A stretch of 42,259 nucleotides of DNA. Source: Deltaproteobacteria bacterium (GTDB lineage: Bacteria; Desulfobacterota; Desulfuromonadia; Desulfuromonadales; BM103). The first letter of the stretch is position 1. Every line of letters starts with the position of its first letter. The stretch spans positions 1 through 42,259 of the forward strand of contig JAJRRB010000014.1 in assembly GCA_024279915.1 (NCBI GenBank), given 5' to 3'. The notes under the pieces were generated by a model. The model had not been told where the DNA came from, searched no databases, and saw only the letters and a list, made by a program, of their open reading frames with translations. Position numbers and translations under genes: made by a program. Below are positions 15,426 to 24,260 of the stretch, one piece after another.

Positions 15426-17098
15426 ATGACCCGACTCAGACTAATTATAACCTGGCTGCTCCTGTTGATCCCAACGCTCATGTTGGGCATCGGTGCATTG
15501 TATCTGCTCAAAGGCGAGGAAGCGCGCCTGGCAAGCAGCGCCCAGGCGACAGCACAGGATCGGATCACGGCGATCGCCGGTAATCTCGATCTGGCCATCG
15601 CCGAGGTTAAAGACGGCCTGATTGAGACCCTGCTAAATCTTCCGCAAAACAGTTTCATGCAGCACACCGATTTGCTGGAAGAATGGAAACGCAGCAACCC
15701 GCTAGTGCGCAACGTCTTCATCTGGCAGCAGGGTGCGGCCTGCGTTACCCGGATCCGGAGATGCCGTCAAGTGATGAAGAGGCCGCCTTCGTCAGACGCT
15801 ATCTCTCCCTCTTTGCCAACCAGTCCGCCTGGCAGGAACCACCAGACGATACTGCGACAACCGCAACTGAGGAACAGGTCAGCAGCATCCTGCTGGAGCG
15901 CAAGGAGCTACGTCAACTGGCCAAACAGGCACCGCTTACGGCCGATATGATGGCAGCCTCGGTACCAGCAAAAACATTGCTTGGAACAAGCGGCTGGCGA
16001 CCATGGTTTGCCGACAACCGCCTGCATCTACTCGGCTGGTACGAATGGAATGACAAATCAGAACGGATCGGTGTCGAAATCGAAATGATGGCCCTGTTGA
16101 GTCGTCTGCTCGGCAACTTTCCAAACGACCCGCCTAACGGTGAAACCTATGCCCTGATCGATGGCAACGGTGACACCTTCCATCAGGTTGGGCCGCTGGA
16201 AATATCTACCGAATCTCGTGCGCTGGCAACATCTGGAATCTCCAGCCTCCCCCACTGGCTGGTTACCGCCTATCCAAATGCCGACGCCGCTGTCACGGGC
16301 AGCAGTTTCCTGTTGATCTCTTCGCTGCTGGTCGGCACCTTTGTCATCGCTATCCTGCTTGGTGGTTCTCTGCTCCTCTGGCAAGCCCACCGCAATCAGG
16401 TCGACGCCAAACAGAAGACCTCATTTGTCTCTAACGTTTCGCACGAACTGAAAACTCCGCTCACCACAATCCGTATGTATGCAGAAATGCTCGGTGAACA
16501 ACGGATAGATGATCTCGACAAACAGCAGAATTATCTGCAGACCATCATTCGCGAGAGTCAGCGTCTGACTCGGCTGGTCAATAATGTGCTTGATTTCAGC
16601 CGCCTCGAACAGGGGTGTAAAGAGTTTTCCAAAGAGGAAATCGACCTTGCGGCCTTACTGCATCAACAGCTTGATAGCCAGCTAATGCGTATCGAAGATG
16701 CTGGCATGCAATTAATCAGACAAATAGAGACTGATTCGGCCTTGATTGACAGTGACCGCGATGCCTTGGAACAGATCATTCTCAACATGGTTGATAACGC
16801 CATCAAGTATGCCGCTGACGGCGAAAGTCTGACGGTTGGACTCGATCAGAGAAAAGGTCAATGGGTCGTCCGCATCAAGGATAAAGGCCCCGGTATCCCG
16901 AGTGCTCACCGTCAACAGATATTTACTAAATTCCATCGCGTCGATAGCTCGCTCACTGCCAGGCAGCAGGGCAGCGGTCTCGGTTTAAGCATTGCCCGTC
17001 AACTGGCTGAAGGGCTCGGAGGGTCTCTCACTTTCTGCCAAAATGAAGAGGGTGGCTCCTGTTTTGAGTTGAGCTTGCCAGCAAGGAGCAAGTCATGA
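15426..17098 (+). pseudogene. Sensor histidine kinase, frameshifted as sequenced
   Basis: A membrane sensor kinase of about 557 residues, read in two frames: the first from 15426 to about 15733, the second to 17098. Restoring one base in the GGG at 15731-15733 joins ...FIWQQG to CGLRYPDPEM without loss. It has an N-terminal membrane helix (about 7-29), an extracytoplasmic sensor domain of about 260 residues with no family I recognise, a second helix near SSLLVGTFVIAILLGGSLLL, and no HAMP domain. Then comes HisKA with NVSHELKTPLTT (His about 340) and HATPase_c with NMVDNAIKYA, DKGPGIP and GSGLGLSIARQL. All catalytic motifs are intact, which argues for a consensus error or a recent mutation. 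The stop overlaps the response-regulator ATG by 4 bases. Confidence 0.85.
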
Positions 17099-17805
17099 GT
17101 GTTCGTGTATTAATCGCCGAAGATGACGCCAATTTGCGCCAAGGCTTGATCGATCTGCTTGAAGGTGAAGGTTATGAGGTGTCTTCCGCTGAAGACGGTC
17201 AGCAGGCGCTGGATTGTTTCCGTAAAGAGACTCCCGATCTGGTTCTGCTTGATGTCATGATGCCGGAGCTGAGCGGCTACGATGTCTGCCGCGAGATTCG
17301 GAAAAATGACAGTCACACACCGATTATCATGCTGACCGCCAAGGGCGAGGAGATCGATAAAGTCGTCGGTCTCGAACTCGGTGCCGACGATTACGTTACC
17401 AAGCCGTTTGGCCTGCACGAACTGCGTGCCAGGATTGCGGCAGTTTTACGCCGTTCACGGAATCATCAACAAGTGTCGACAGTAAGCCCGCCGGAACAGT
17501 TCCATATCGGTCAGGCCCTGATCGACCGTAAGAGCTATCAGGTCACACTCGGCAAGCAATCAGAGAGTCTGACCTCCCGGGAACTGAAGTTGCTGGAAAT
17601 ATTCCATAGCCGACCGAACGAAGTTCGTTCCCGCAATGATCTGCTCAATGCCGCCTGGGGCGTCGACTATTTCGGTACGACCAGAACCCTTGATCAGCAC
17701 ATCGCCCAGCTACGCAAGAAGATTGAACCAAATCCGACCTCGCCGCAGTTTTTGCTTACTGTACATGGGGTGGGGTACAAGTTTCATACAGGAACAAATA
17801 AATGA
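17095..17805 (+). CDS. OmpR/PhoB-type response regulator
   Basis: A 236-residue two-component regulator. The receiver domain (about 3-115) has the acidic pair Asp10/Asp11, the phospho-acceptor Asp53 in LLDVMMPE, the Thr in LTAKG and the Lys in TKPFG. The C-terminal winged helix (about 135-230) has LTSRELKLLEIF, RTLDQHIAQLRKKIE and VHGVGYKF, the PhoB/OmpR DNA-binding fold. It overlaps both neighbours by 4 bases (kinase upstream, epimerase-like gene downstream). The kinase is therefore its cognate partner, and the epimerase-like gene is probably in the same transcript and perhaps the same response. Target promoters cannot be told from the sequence. Confidence 0.95.
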   Translation: MSVRVLIAEDDANLRQGLIDLLEGEGYEVSSAEDGQQALDCFRKETPDLVLLDVMMPELSGYDVCREIRKNDSHTPIIMLTAKGEEIDKVVGLELGADDYVTKPFGLHELRARIAAVLRRSRNHQQVSTVSPPEQFHIGQALIDRKSYQVTLGKQSESLTSRELKLLEIFHSRPNEVRSRNDLLNAAWGVDYFGTTRTLDQHIAQLRKKIEPNPTSPQFLLTVHGVGYKFHTGTNK

Positions 17806-19340
17806 GCTCACCAAAGCTATCGAATCATCGTAACGAACAACCGATCTTTGTTGCCGGTGGCGGCGGCTACGTTGGTGGTCGTCTGGTGCCACGCCTGCTA
17901 GAGGATGGCTACCGGGTGCGTGTGCTGGCTCGCAACCCTGAGAAATTGCGTAGTCGGCGCTGGGGAAATCACCCGCAACTGGAAATCGCTCATGGCGATA
18001 TTCTTGACTACCCCAGCCTGCTGAAAGGGCTTGAGGGCTGTCGAGCCGCTTATTATCTGGTTCATTCCATGAACCCTGCGGTTGACGATTTCTCCCACAC
18101 CGACCGGGTCGCTGCGATGAATATGACCACAGCAGCTGCAGCGGCCGACCTGAAACAGATCATCTATCTGGGCGGATTGGGCGAACAGGGAAGCGGCCTG
18201 AGTCACCACTTGCAATCACGCAGTGAAGTCGGTCAAGTGCTGCAACTGGGACCTGTCCCGGTCACCGTTCTGCGAGCGGCGATGATTATCGGTTCTGGAA
18301 GTGCCTCCTTCGAAATCCTGCGCTACCTGGTCGACCGTCTGCCGATAATCCTGACCCCACGCTGGGTCGACACGCCCTGCCAGCCGATCGGTATACGCAA
18401 TGTGCTGCATTATCTGATTGGTTGTCTTGAATGTCCGGAAACTCTGGGTGAGACTTTCGATATTGGCCAGCCGGAAATTCTCAGTTACCACAGGTTGATA
18501 GAGATTTATGCTGAAGAAGCCGGGTTACGCAAACGCTGGATCATCCCGTTGCCATTTCTCACGCCACGCTTAAGCTCCTACGCGATTCACTTAATGACCC
18601 CGATTCCGGCCGCCTTGGCTCGACCCTTGACAGAAGGACTAAAAAATCCAGTTATTTGCCACGACAACCGGATTGCCGAGCTGCTTCCTCAAGAACTCTT
18701 CGACTGCCGCAAGGCGATCCATCTGGCACTTGAGAAGATAAAAGAACACCATATCGAAAGTTCCTGGACCGATTCAGGACCGGCCCACCCGGCTGAGTGG
18801 AGCGTCCAAGGTGACCCAACCTGGGCTGGTGGAAAGATTTTCACTGATTCAAGGCGAGTGATTATCGATGCTGAACCCGCCGAAATCTGGCCGGCTCTGG
18901 CCTCGATTGGTGGCGAGGTTGGCTGGTACTATGCCAACTGGCTTTGGAAACTGCGCGGCATAATTGATCGGGTTTTAGGTGGGGTTGGGCTCAGTCGTGG
19001 CCGACGCGATCATCTGGAGATTTGTACCGGCGATGCACTCGACTTCTGGAGGGTGGTTGCCGTTGAGCGTCCAAAGCTGCTGTCGTTGAATGCAGAAATG
19101 AAACTTCCTGGAGAAGCAACGCTCTGTTTCAAACTAAAGCAGTTGGGCGATGGCCGCACAGAGCTACACCAGATCGCTCGGTTCCTGCCGCGCGGCTTGC
19201 TTGGCCTGGCTTATTGGTTCTCGGTCACACCCTTCCATAACTTTGTTTTTGACGGCATGTTACGTGGTATCGCCAAAGCGGCCAAAACTTCAATTATTTC
19301 TGGTCCGGAATGCTTTCAGGAGGAGAGTGAGAATAATTAG
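17802..19340 (+). CDS. NAD(P)-binding SDR/epimerase fused to DUF2867
   Basis: A 512-residue two-domain protein. The N-terminal half (about 12-300) is an atypical/extended SDR with the glycine-rich VAGGGGYVGGRL (about 17-28), RVLARNPEKL, a YYLVHSMN segment and a nucleotide-sugar-epimerase-like core (NmrA/YbjT type). The C-terminal part (about 330-500) is DUF2867, a START-like fold recognised here by SRRVIIDAEPAEIWPALASI, GWYYANWLWKLRG and a final WFSVTPFHNFVFDGML segment. The fusion is a recognised architecture in bacteria with unknown substrate; a lipid or quinone-like ligand for DUF2867 is speculation. It overlaps the response regulator by 4 bases, so it is the last gene of this operon. Confidence 0.88.
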   Translation: MSSPKLSNHRNEQPIFVAGGGGYVGGRLVPRLLEDGYRVRVLARNPEKLRSRRWGNHPQLEIAHGDILDYPSLLKGLEGCRAAYYLVHSMNPAVDDFSHTDRVAAMNMTTAAAAADLKQIIYLGGLGEQGSGLSHHLQSRSEVGQVLQLGPVPVTVLRAAMIIGSGSASFEILRYLVDRLPIILTPRWVDTPCQPIGIRNVLHYLIGCLECPETLGETFDIGQPEILSYHRLIEIYAEEAGLRKRWIIPLPFLTPRLSSYAIHLMTPIPAALARPLTEGLKNPVICHDNRIAELLPQELFDCRKAIHLALEKIKEHHIESSWTDSGPAHPAEWSVQGDPTWAGGKIFTDSRRVIIDAEPAEIWPALASIGGEVGWYYANWLWKLRGIIDRVLGGVGLSRGRRDHLEICTGDALDFWRVVAVERPKLLSLNAEMKLPGEATLCFKLKQLGDGRTELHQIARFLPRGLLGLAYWFSVTPFHNFVFDGMLRGIAKAAKTSIISGPECFQEESENN

Positions 19341-19723
19341 TGCTAGTTCGGAAATAGGACTTGTTCGGCGAGTCATTGCCCGGTTGAATCATGGCCAGAG
19401 CTGTCATTGTGGCTGTCTGGCAATGGGTGGCTATTTATTGTTTGTCAGGGTCAGTAGTAATTTCTCAAAAGTGCCAATCTGAGCGGCGCAAAACAATGTG
19501 GGATGACAAACAAGAATTCCATCTGTTCGAGAGTGGTCGGATTTTATCCAAGGAACCCAAAGATCGCTTTGAAGGCTGGCTGAGAACATTCCGGAGAGAC
19601 TGTACCTAATTCACACTCTAAATGAGTCGCGGATCGCCCCTTGAGGATGCAGCAGCTCTGCCCTCTCTTTGCGACTCTGCATGGAACCTTTTACGGGGTG
19701 TCGCGCCGCACCCGCAAGTCTTC
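19341..19723. other. Intergenic region without a supported gene
   Basis: This gap of 383 bases lies between the convergent DUF2867-fusion and zinc-ribbon genes. A 37-residue reading frame at 19497-19609 (starting MWDDKQEFHL) has no ribosome site and no family I know; it could be a gene remnant. I see no terminator with a T-run. Confidence 0.4.
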
Positions 19724-19936
19724 TCAGCCTTGCCATAAGGTCCAGGCCAAATCGTTTTTGCCGGTACTCTGGGTGAACTTGGAATCGCAGTCCAGGCATT
19801 TATAATCCTGCTCTTCGTAGCCTCGAGGGCTGGCCCCTGTAAAGACTCTGGGTTCATTGACCTTGACCAAGTCCTTATGGGGCTTCCCCCGGCGAGTTTT
19901 CTTGGTTTGCTCTTGACACAGATTGCAGGTTTCCAT
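19724..19936 (-). CDS. Small zinc-ribbon protein
   Basis: A 70-residue protein with two Cys pairs, CNLC (4-7) and CLDC (about 48-51). The pairs are 40 residues apart, and the spacer is rich in Lys and Arg (TKKTRRGKPHKDLVKV). Four Cys in two knuckles suggest a zinc ribbon. The C-terminus, DLAWTLWQG, is aromatic. No signal peptide. GGAAAGAG lies about eight bases upstream of the ATG at 19936, so translation is plausible. It stands alone between convergent and same-strand genes. Nucleic-acid binding is a reasonable guess from the basic zinc-ribbon character but is not shown. Confidence 0.65.
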   Translation of the reverse strand: METCNLCQEQTKKTRRGKPHKDLVKVNEPRVFTGASPRGYEEQDYKCLDCDSKFTQSTGKNDLAWTLWQG

Positions 19937-20088
19937 GGTTATCTCTTTCCGTTGCCTGAGTGTGTATAGCTGTAAACACCCGGAGGTAAGTGTAGTATTG
20001 TCTCTCCACTTGCTTTCAAGGCTCGCGAGAAATCAGTTGGTTGGCAATTCTTTAAATCGCAGGTTATGAGTAAAAACAAGCTGTGTTT

Positions 20089-21174
20089 TTACCTCGGGTT
20101 CTGCTGTTGCATACCAGTCATAAACTTGGTGACAAAGGAAGACGTCATGGCACGGACAAGCGCGCTGTAGTTCAATTGGAAGCTCACTTCTGTACCGACT
20201 GAGAGGTCGTTGCTGACAGACTCCAGGATGAGGTGGTCACTACTGGCTCCCATGATGTCGATTCCGTTAGGCGCTTGCAGGCCGGACGGGTCGACATCCT
20301 GCTGTCCGACAGCAAGAATGGCTTGTGTGACTAGACCCCGATCCGTGACAGGTGGCGCCTCCCCGAACGCGGTCTGTGCGATCCTTCCCGATGGCATCGA
20401 TGGTTTAATCTTCGCTTCAATCACTTCGGCACACAGTGTGATAGCATCGGTATGCAGTCCGTCGATCGGTTGCCGATGGAGAGTTTCGCAGCCAAGCAAG
20501 ATTGCCTCACCCAGGCGGAGATCGTTGATCCGACCAATCTCTGCGCCGCTCAACGCCCACTCCAGGTTTGCAGAGTTTCCTCCCGACACGATCTCTACTG
20601 TCAACCCCAGTGTCGCCTCGATAGACTCCGCGATCTCAGTTAACATCGCCATATTCTTGCTATCTGGCGATACGCCACTGCGGCAAGCGAGGTTGGTGCC
20701 GATACCTTCAAACACGATATTCGGTAGGCTGAGCGTCTCGCGCACGCAATCCAACAGATCATCGGGCATGATCCCTTCACGGAGATCACCCAGTTCAACC
20801 ATGAGAATCACCCCGTGGGTACGACCTGTTTGTTGCGCTTCGAACGAGAGTTTTCTGATAACAGCGATTTCAGTGTTGCAGCTGACATCGGCATTCATGA
20901 CGACCCGTTTCGCCTGACTCAGCATCGGTGAACGAATCAGTGTCATCGATGCGGGCACCTGTGCAATCCGCATCGCTTCAATATTTTCGATGCGCGAGTC
21001 GCCCAACCTTTTAACCCCGGCCTCTATCAAGGTCGTGGCAATTTCAGCGGAACCGAGAGCTGCCTGGGTCACGCCGGTCACAGAGATGCCACGCTTGCCC
21101 AGACGTTCAACAAGGGTGCGGGCGGTGTGGTGGATTTTGCAGAGGTCTATTTCCAGCCGCGGTGCGGACATCAT
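20089..21174 (-). CDS. Alanine/ornithine racemase-like fold-III protein lacking the PLP lysine
   Basis: A 361-residue protein of the Ala_racemase_N fold (alanine/ornithine racemase family). The start PRLEIDLCKI, the DSRIENI segment, GIGTNLACRSGV, the phosphate-binding SGGNSANLEW and RLGEAILLG all follow that family. In active members the PLP Schiff-base lysine lies in a VTK motif; here the same place reads GVTQAALG, with Gln37 encoded by CAG. A normal PLP aldimine therefore cannot form at that position. The gene overlaps the DUF1611 stop by 4 bases (21171-21174), so the products are probably made together. It may be a non-catalytic ligand-binding partner, an enzyme with another mechanism, or an inactive relic. 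The rest of the fold is well preserved, which argues against decay. Confidence 0.85.
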   Translation of the reverse strand: MMSAPRLEIDLCKIHHTARTLVERLGKRGISVTGVTQAALGSAEIATTLIEAGVKRLGDSRIENIEAMRIAQVPASMTLIRSPMLSQAKRVVMNADVSCNTEIAVIRKLSFEAQQTGRTHGVILMVELGDLREGIMPDDLLDCVRETLSLPNIVFEGIGTNLACRSGVSPDSKNMAMLTEIAESIEATLGLTVEIVSGGNSANLEWALSGAEIGRINDLRLGEAILLGCETLHRQPIDGLHTDAITLCAEVIEAKIKPSMPSGRIAQTAFGEAPPVTDRGLVTQAILAVGQQDVDPSGLQAPNGIDIMGASSDHLILESVSNDLSVGTEVSFQLNYSALVRAMTSSFVTKFMTGMQQQNPR

Positions 21175-22367
21175 GCGCCAACAGCCGGCTTTTCCTTGAG
21201 TAACGGGAAGGCTGACAGAACCATTTCCACGAGACGCTTGGGCGACCTGGTCAGTGCGTCTGTGACCGGGATTTCGAGCTCCTGTTCATACTTGGTAATG
21301 GCCGCACCTACCTCTATGTCGTTCATCTGCTCATGATTGATGGTCAGGCCGATGATTTTGGTGTCTGCGAAGGTTTCGATAAGATTGATTTCACTGGCCG
21401 GTGTTGGCACTGCCATGTTTTCAAAGTCGCAGCGCACACTGCGCCTTGGCGCATGCTGTAACACGACGCCGTTGGGGCAGCTACCGCGCAGAATAAATGA
21501 TGTGGAGGAGAAAGCGGGATGACTCAGTGCGCCTTGTCCTTCGACAACGATGACATCGGGGCTCTCATTCTCGAAGGCTTCAACGATGGTCGATTCCAGC
21601 TCGCCAGCGCAGAATTGCGATGGTACGGCGTCGAGCGCGACACCGTAGCGTGCTCCCTGGATCAACCCGGTCTGGCCGGTAGCGACCATCAGGGTTTTGA
21701 TGCCCGATTCATTGAGAGCACTGGTTATGATGTTGGCTGTGGTGCGTTTGCCAATAGCGCAGTCGGTCCCAAGCACGGCAATAACCGGACAGGTGACCTC
21801 GGCGATCCGGCCGCTGAACAGATGTAAATCTTTTTTGTCGCGGGGTTTGCGAACGTCCAGGATAGTTACCATGCTTGCAATACATGCTGCGGCAAACACC
21901 GGGTCATCATTCAAGAACTCATGAAGACCGTTGACGATATTCATTCCATGGCTCATCGCCTCAAGCACCAGGCCGCGCTCGTGCTTAGAGAGCATGCCGC
22001 TCGATGGTGCCATACCGTAGATGAAGAAATCAGGGACTGAACCTGCCTGTTCCAATGCGTCAGAGAGATTGCGACAGATGGGAATTGCGTTCGGCTTGTT
22101 ATCGAGAACCATACCGGTATCAAGACCAGCTTTTTCACTGTCGATAACCGAAAGGATTTTATATTTTTCTGAGCGTCTGATCAGGCCGTTTGCGGTTTTG
22201 CCGTCAATCTCACCAAAGTTGGCTTCACAATAGATGATTGCGGTGGCGGCACGTGTTTTTTTATCTGTGGCCTGAAGGGATACAGACATTACTGCAGGGG
22301 TTTTTGCAACAAATTTGAGGGTGGATTCAGACGCGTTTAAGGTCACAACGGGCGGGACGACTAGCAT
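21171..22367 (-). CDS. DUF1611 family protein (DgcN-like)
   Basis: A 398-residue DUF1611 protein. The N-terminal Rossmann-like part (about 35-185) holds the segment FFIYGMAPSSGMLS and GMNIVNGLHEFL. The C-terminal P-loop domain starts at VIAVLGTDCAIGKRTT (Walker A, Lys207) and includes VATGQTGLI, VVVEGQGALSHP and a QHAPRR motif. Members of the family include DgcN, reported as a D-glutamate N-acetyltransferase that acts with a racemase (DgcA) in D-glutamate breakdown; other members are uncharacterised. The ATG at 22367 has AAAGGAG five bases upstream; the longer frame to 22451 has none. Its stop overlaps the start of the racemase-like gene. Function as a D-amino-acid N-acetyltransferase is inference from family. 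Confidence 0.85.
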   Translation of the reverse strand: MLVVPPVVTLNASESTLKFVAKTPAVMSVSLQATDKKTRAATAIIYCEANFGEIDGKTANGLIRRSEKYKILSVIDSEKAGLDTGMVLDNKPNAIPICRNLSDALEQAGSVPDFFIYGMAPSSGMLSKHERGLVLEAMSHGMNIVNGLHEFLNDDPVFAAACIASMVTILDVRKPRDKKDLHLFSGRIAEVTCPVIAVLGTDCAIGKRTTANIITSALNESGIKTLMVATGQTGLIQGARYGVALDAVPSQFCAGELESTIVEAFENESPDVIVVEGQGALSHPAFSSTSFILRGSCPNGVVLQHAPRRSVRCDFENMAVPTPASEINLIETFADTKIIGLTINHEQMNDIEVGAAITKYEQELEIPVTDALTRSPKRLVEMVLSAFPLLKEKPAVGA

Positions 22368-22775
22368 AGCGACTCCTTTGAGAATCAGTCTCAGAGGAGG
22401 CGACGAGATCGTGCCGGCCAGTATTGGTCGATTGTCAACGAGTAGTCCCAACTAAGGTTGGATGCCGTGGAAATAAATTCCCAATGCGCAGCGTATTGTT
22501 TAATTTTAACACACTGCGGCACATATTGTTGGGAAAGAATCGATAAATCAACAGTTTAAGGAATTTAGCCGTGAGACTTGTCACATGACCTGTCGCCTGA
22601 AGCCTGTTTCATACCCTGCAGTGGAAAAAGAAAAAGATCGCAATTCCCTGAATGATATATCATGAAATGTGTCGCTTCTTGATAAGTGGCCAAAGCTTTT
22701 CGAAAAGGCCAGCACATTTCACCTCTCATCTTCTCTGCTCTCTTGCTTTTTCCTCTTTCAGGTACGGATTACCCT
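22368..22775. other. Divergent promoter region of the DUF1611 and M81 genes
   Basis: This gap of 408 bases lies between divergently transcribed genes of the D-amino-acid-like locus. A perfect 12-bp palindrome, ATGATATATCAT, is at 22652-22663, about 113 bases before the M81 start, and is a candidate binding site for a regulator serving one or both sides. No clear -35/-10 pair stood out and no gene is supported. Confidence 0.45.
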
Positions 22776-24260
22776 ATGCGTTTCAATGTATTAACGGCTG
22801 AGATTTCCCATGAAACCAATTCTTTCAGCCTGCACAAAACCGGAAAACAAGCTTTCATGGCCCGTTATGCTCTCATGGGTGCAGCAGCCATCGAGGAGCG
22901 TGGCACAGAGAATACGGAACTTGCGGGTTTCCTTGATGCCGGTCGTCTGCATGACTGGCAAATCACTCATGTTCTGAGTGCTGCTGCCGGCCCGAGCGGT
23001 AAAATCAGGCGCAAGGCGTTTGACTGGCTCTGTGAGCCGATCCTCGACAGCATAAAAAAACATCCGTTCGATGGGCTGCTGCTCGGCTTACACGGCGCGA
23101 TGGGGCTCGATTTCTGCGAAGATGGCGAAGGAGAATTGCTCCGTCGTGTCCGCAGTGTTGTGGGTAATGAGATGCCGATTGCTATCACCCTTGATCCCCA
23201 TGCCAATGTCAGCGAGCAGATGTGTGCGCTGGCGGACATCATTGTTTCGTTCAAAACCTACCCGCACATTGATATGCGTGACACCGGTCGCCAGGCTGGA
23301 GATATTCTCCAACGAACGATGGCAGGTGAAATCAAGCCGCGCACTATCCGCATCAGCCGTCCCATGCTTGAAGAAGTTAATGGTGGACGTACCGACATCG
23401 GCCCGATGATCGAACGCATTGCAGCGGCCCGTGCCTATGAGGAGAAGGCTGACGTCTTTGCCGTGAGCATCAATGCCGGGTTTGCCAGCGCCGATGTCGC
23501 CGAGGTTGGACCAACGGTGTTGGTGAGCGGACAGGGGGATTTCACGGCGCACGCAGCATTCGCTGAAACGATCGCTGATGATATCTGGAAGCGCCGTTTT
23601 GAGGTTCTCAACGATTATCTCAGCGTTGACGAGACGGCAGCGATTGCCGTGGCTTACGAGCCCGACAAGGGACCGCTGGTTATTGCCGACTATGCAGATA
23701 ATCCTGGCGCTGGCGGCTATGGCGATTCAACGGAGCTGCTACGCGCACTGCTCGATGCGGGCGTGAGCAATGCCTGTTTTGGCCCCATGGTGGATGGCGC
23801 GGTAGTTCAGGCACTGCAGACTGCTATTGTTGGCAAACCTGTTCAGATTACGCTTGGCGGCAAGACCGATTCAGACTTCGGTGGTGGTCCACTTGTTGTA
23901 GAGGCCGAAGTCATCTCTCTCAGCGACGGGCATTTCACTGGCGATGGTCCAATGATCCACGGGCTCCACGGCAGTTTCGGTCCCAGTGCCGTAATCCGCG
24001 TCGGCGGCATTGAAGTATTGGTGGTCACCATCCCCCGACAAATTCTTGATTTGCAGCAATTCAGAGCCTTTGGTATCGACCCGCAGAACAAACATGTCGT
24101 GGCACTAAAGTCGATGCAACACTTTCGCGCTGCGTTCGAACCGATTTCGGGAAAGATAATCGTCTGTGACAGTGGCGCACTTTGCACCCCACGTTACGAC
24201 CGGCTACCATATCGCAACGTGCCAAGACCAATTTTCCCCTTAGACCTCTCTGAAAGCTGA
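22776..24260 (+). CDS. M81 (MlrC-like) metallopeptidase
   Basis: A 494-residue member of peptidase family M81 (DUF1485 plus MlrC C-terminal domain). The presumed catalytic and zinc-binding residues are present: Glu13 in ISHETNSF, His106 in LLGLHGAMG, Asp140 and His142 in TLDPHAN, and His164 in TYPHIDMRDTG. The C-terminal domain has VIADYADNPGAGGYGDST, the hallmark of the family. MlrC cleaves linear peptides containing D-amino or beta-linked residues in microcystin breakdown; most M81 relatives have unknown substrates. I start it at 22776 because family members begin with the beta-strand before SHETN; the upstream GTG extension resembles a signal peptide but has no ribosome site. It is divergent from the DUF1611/racemase-like pair, suggesting a shared D-residue pathway (inference). 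Confidence 0.88.
   Translation: MRFNVLTAEISHETNSFSLHKTGKQAFMARYALMGAAAIEERGTENTELAGFLDAGRLHDWQITHVLSAAAGPSGKIRRKAFDWLCEPILDSIKKHPFDGLLLGLHGAMGLDFCEDGEGELLRRVRSVVGNEMPIAITLDPHANVSEQMCALADIIVSFKTYPHIDMRDTGRQAGDILQRTMAGEIKPRTIRISRPMLEEVNGGRTDIGPMIERIAAARAYEEKADVFAVSINAGFASADVAEVGPTVLVSGQGDFTAHAAFAETIADDIWKRRFEVLNDYLSVDETAAIAVAYEPDKGPLVIADYADNPGAGGYGDSTELLRALLDAGVSNACFGPMVDGAVVQALQTAIVGKPVQITLGGKTDSDFGGGPLVVEAEVISLSDGHFTGDGPMIHGLHGSFGPSAVIRVGGIEVLVVTIPRQILDLQQFRAFGIDPQNKHVVALKSMQHFRAAFEPISGKIIVCDSGALCTPRYDRLPYRNVPRPIFPLDLSES

Noticed and set aside
19391-19609. A 72-residue frame, its last 37 residues looking protein-like (MWDDKQEFHL...).
   Set aside because: No ribosome site at either possible start and no recognised family; it may be a remnant but cannot be supported as a gene.
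19611-19857. Two open frames on the minus strand below the zinc-ribbon gene.
   Set aside because: They are alternative frames of the zinc-ribbon gene's end and its downstream sequence, with no start signal.
22686-22775. An N-terminal extension of the M81 protein that resembles a signal peptide.
   Set aside because: It would start with GTG and has no ribosome site; relatives start near the SHETN strand, so it is probably untranslated leader.
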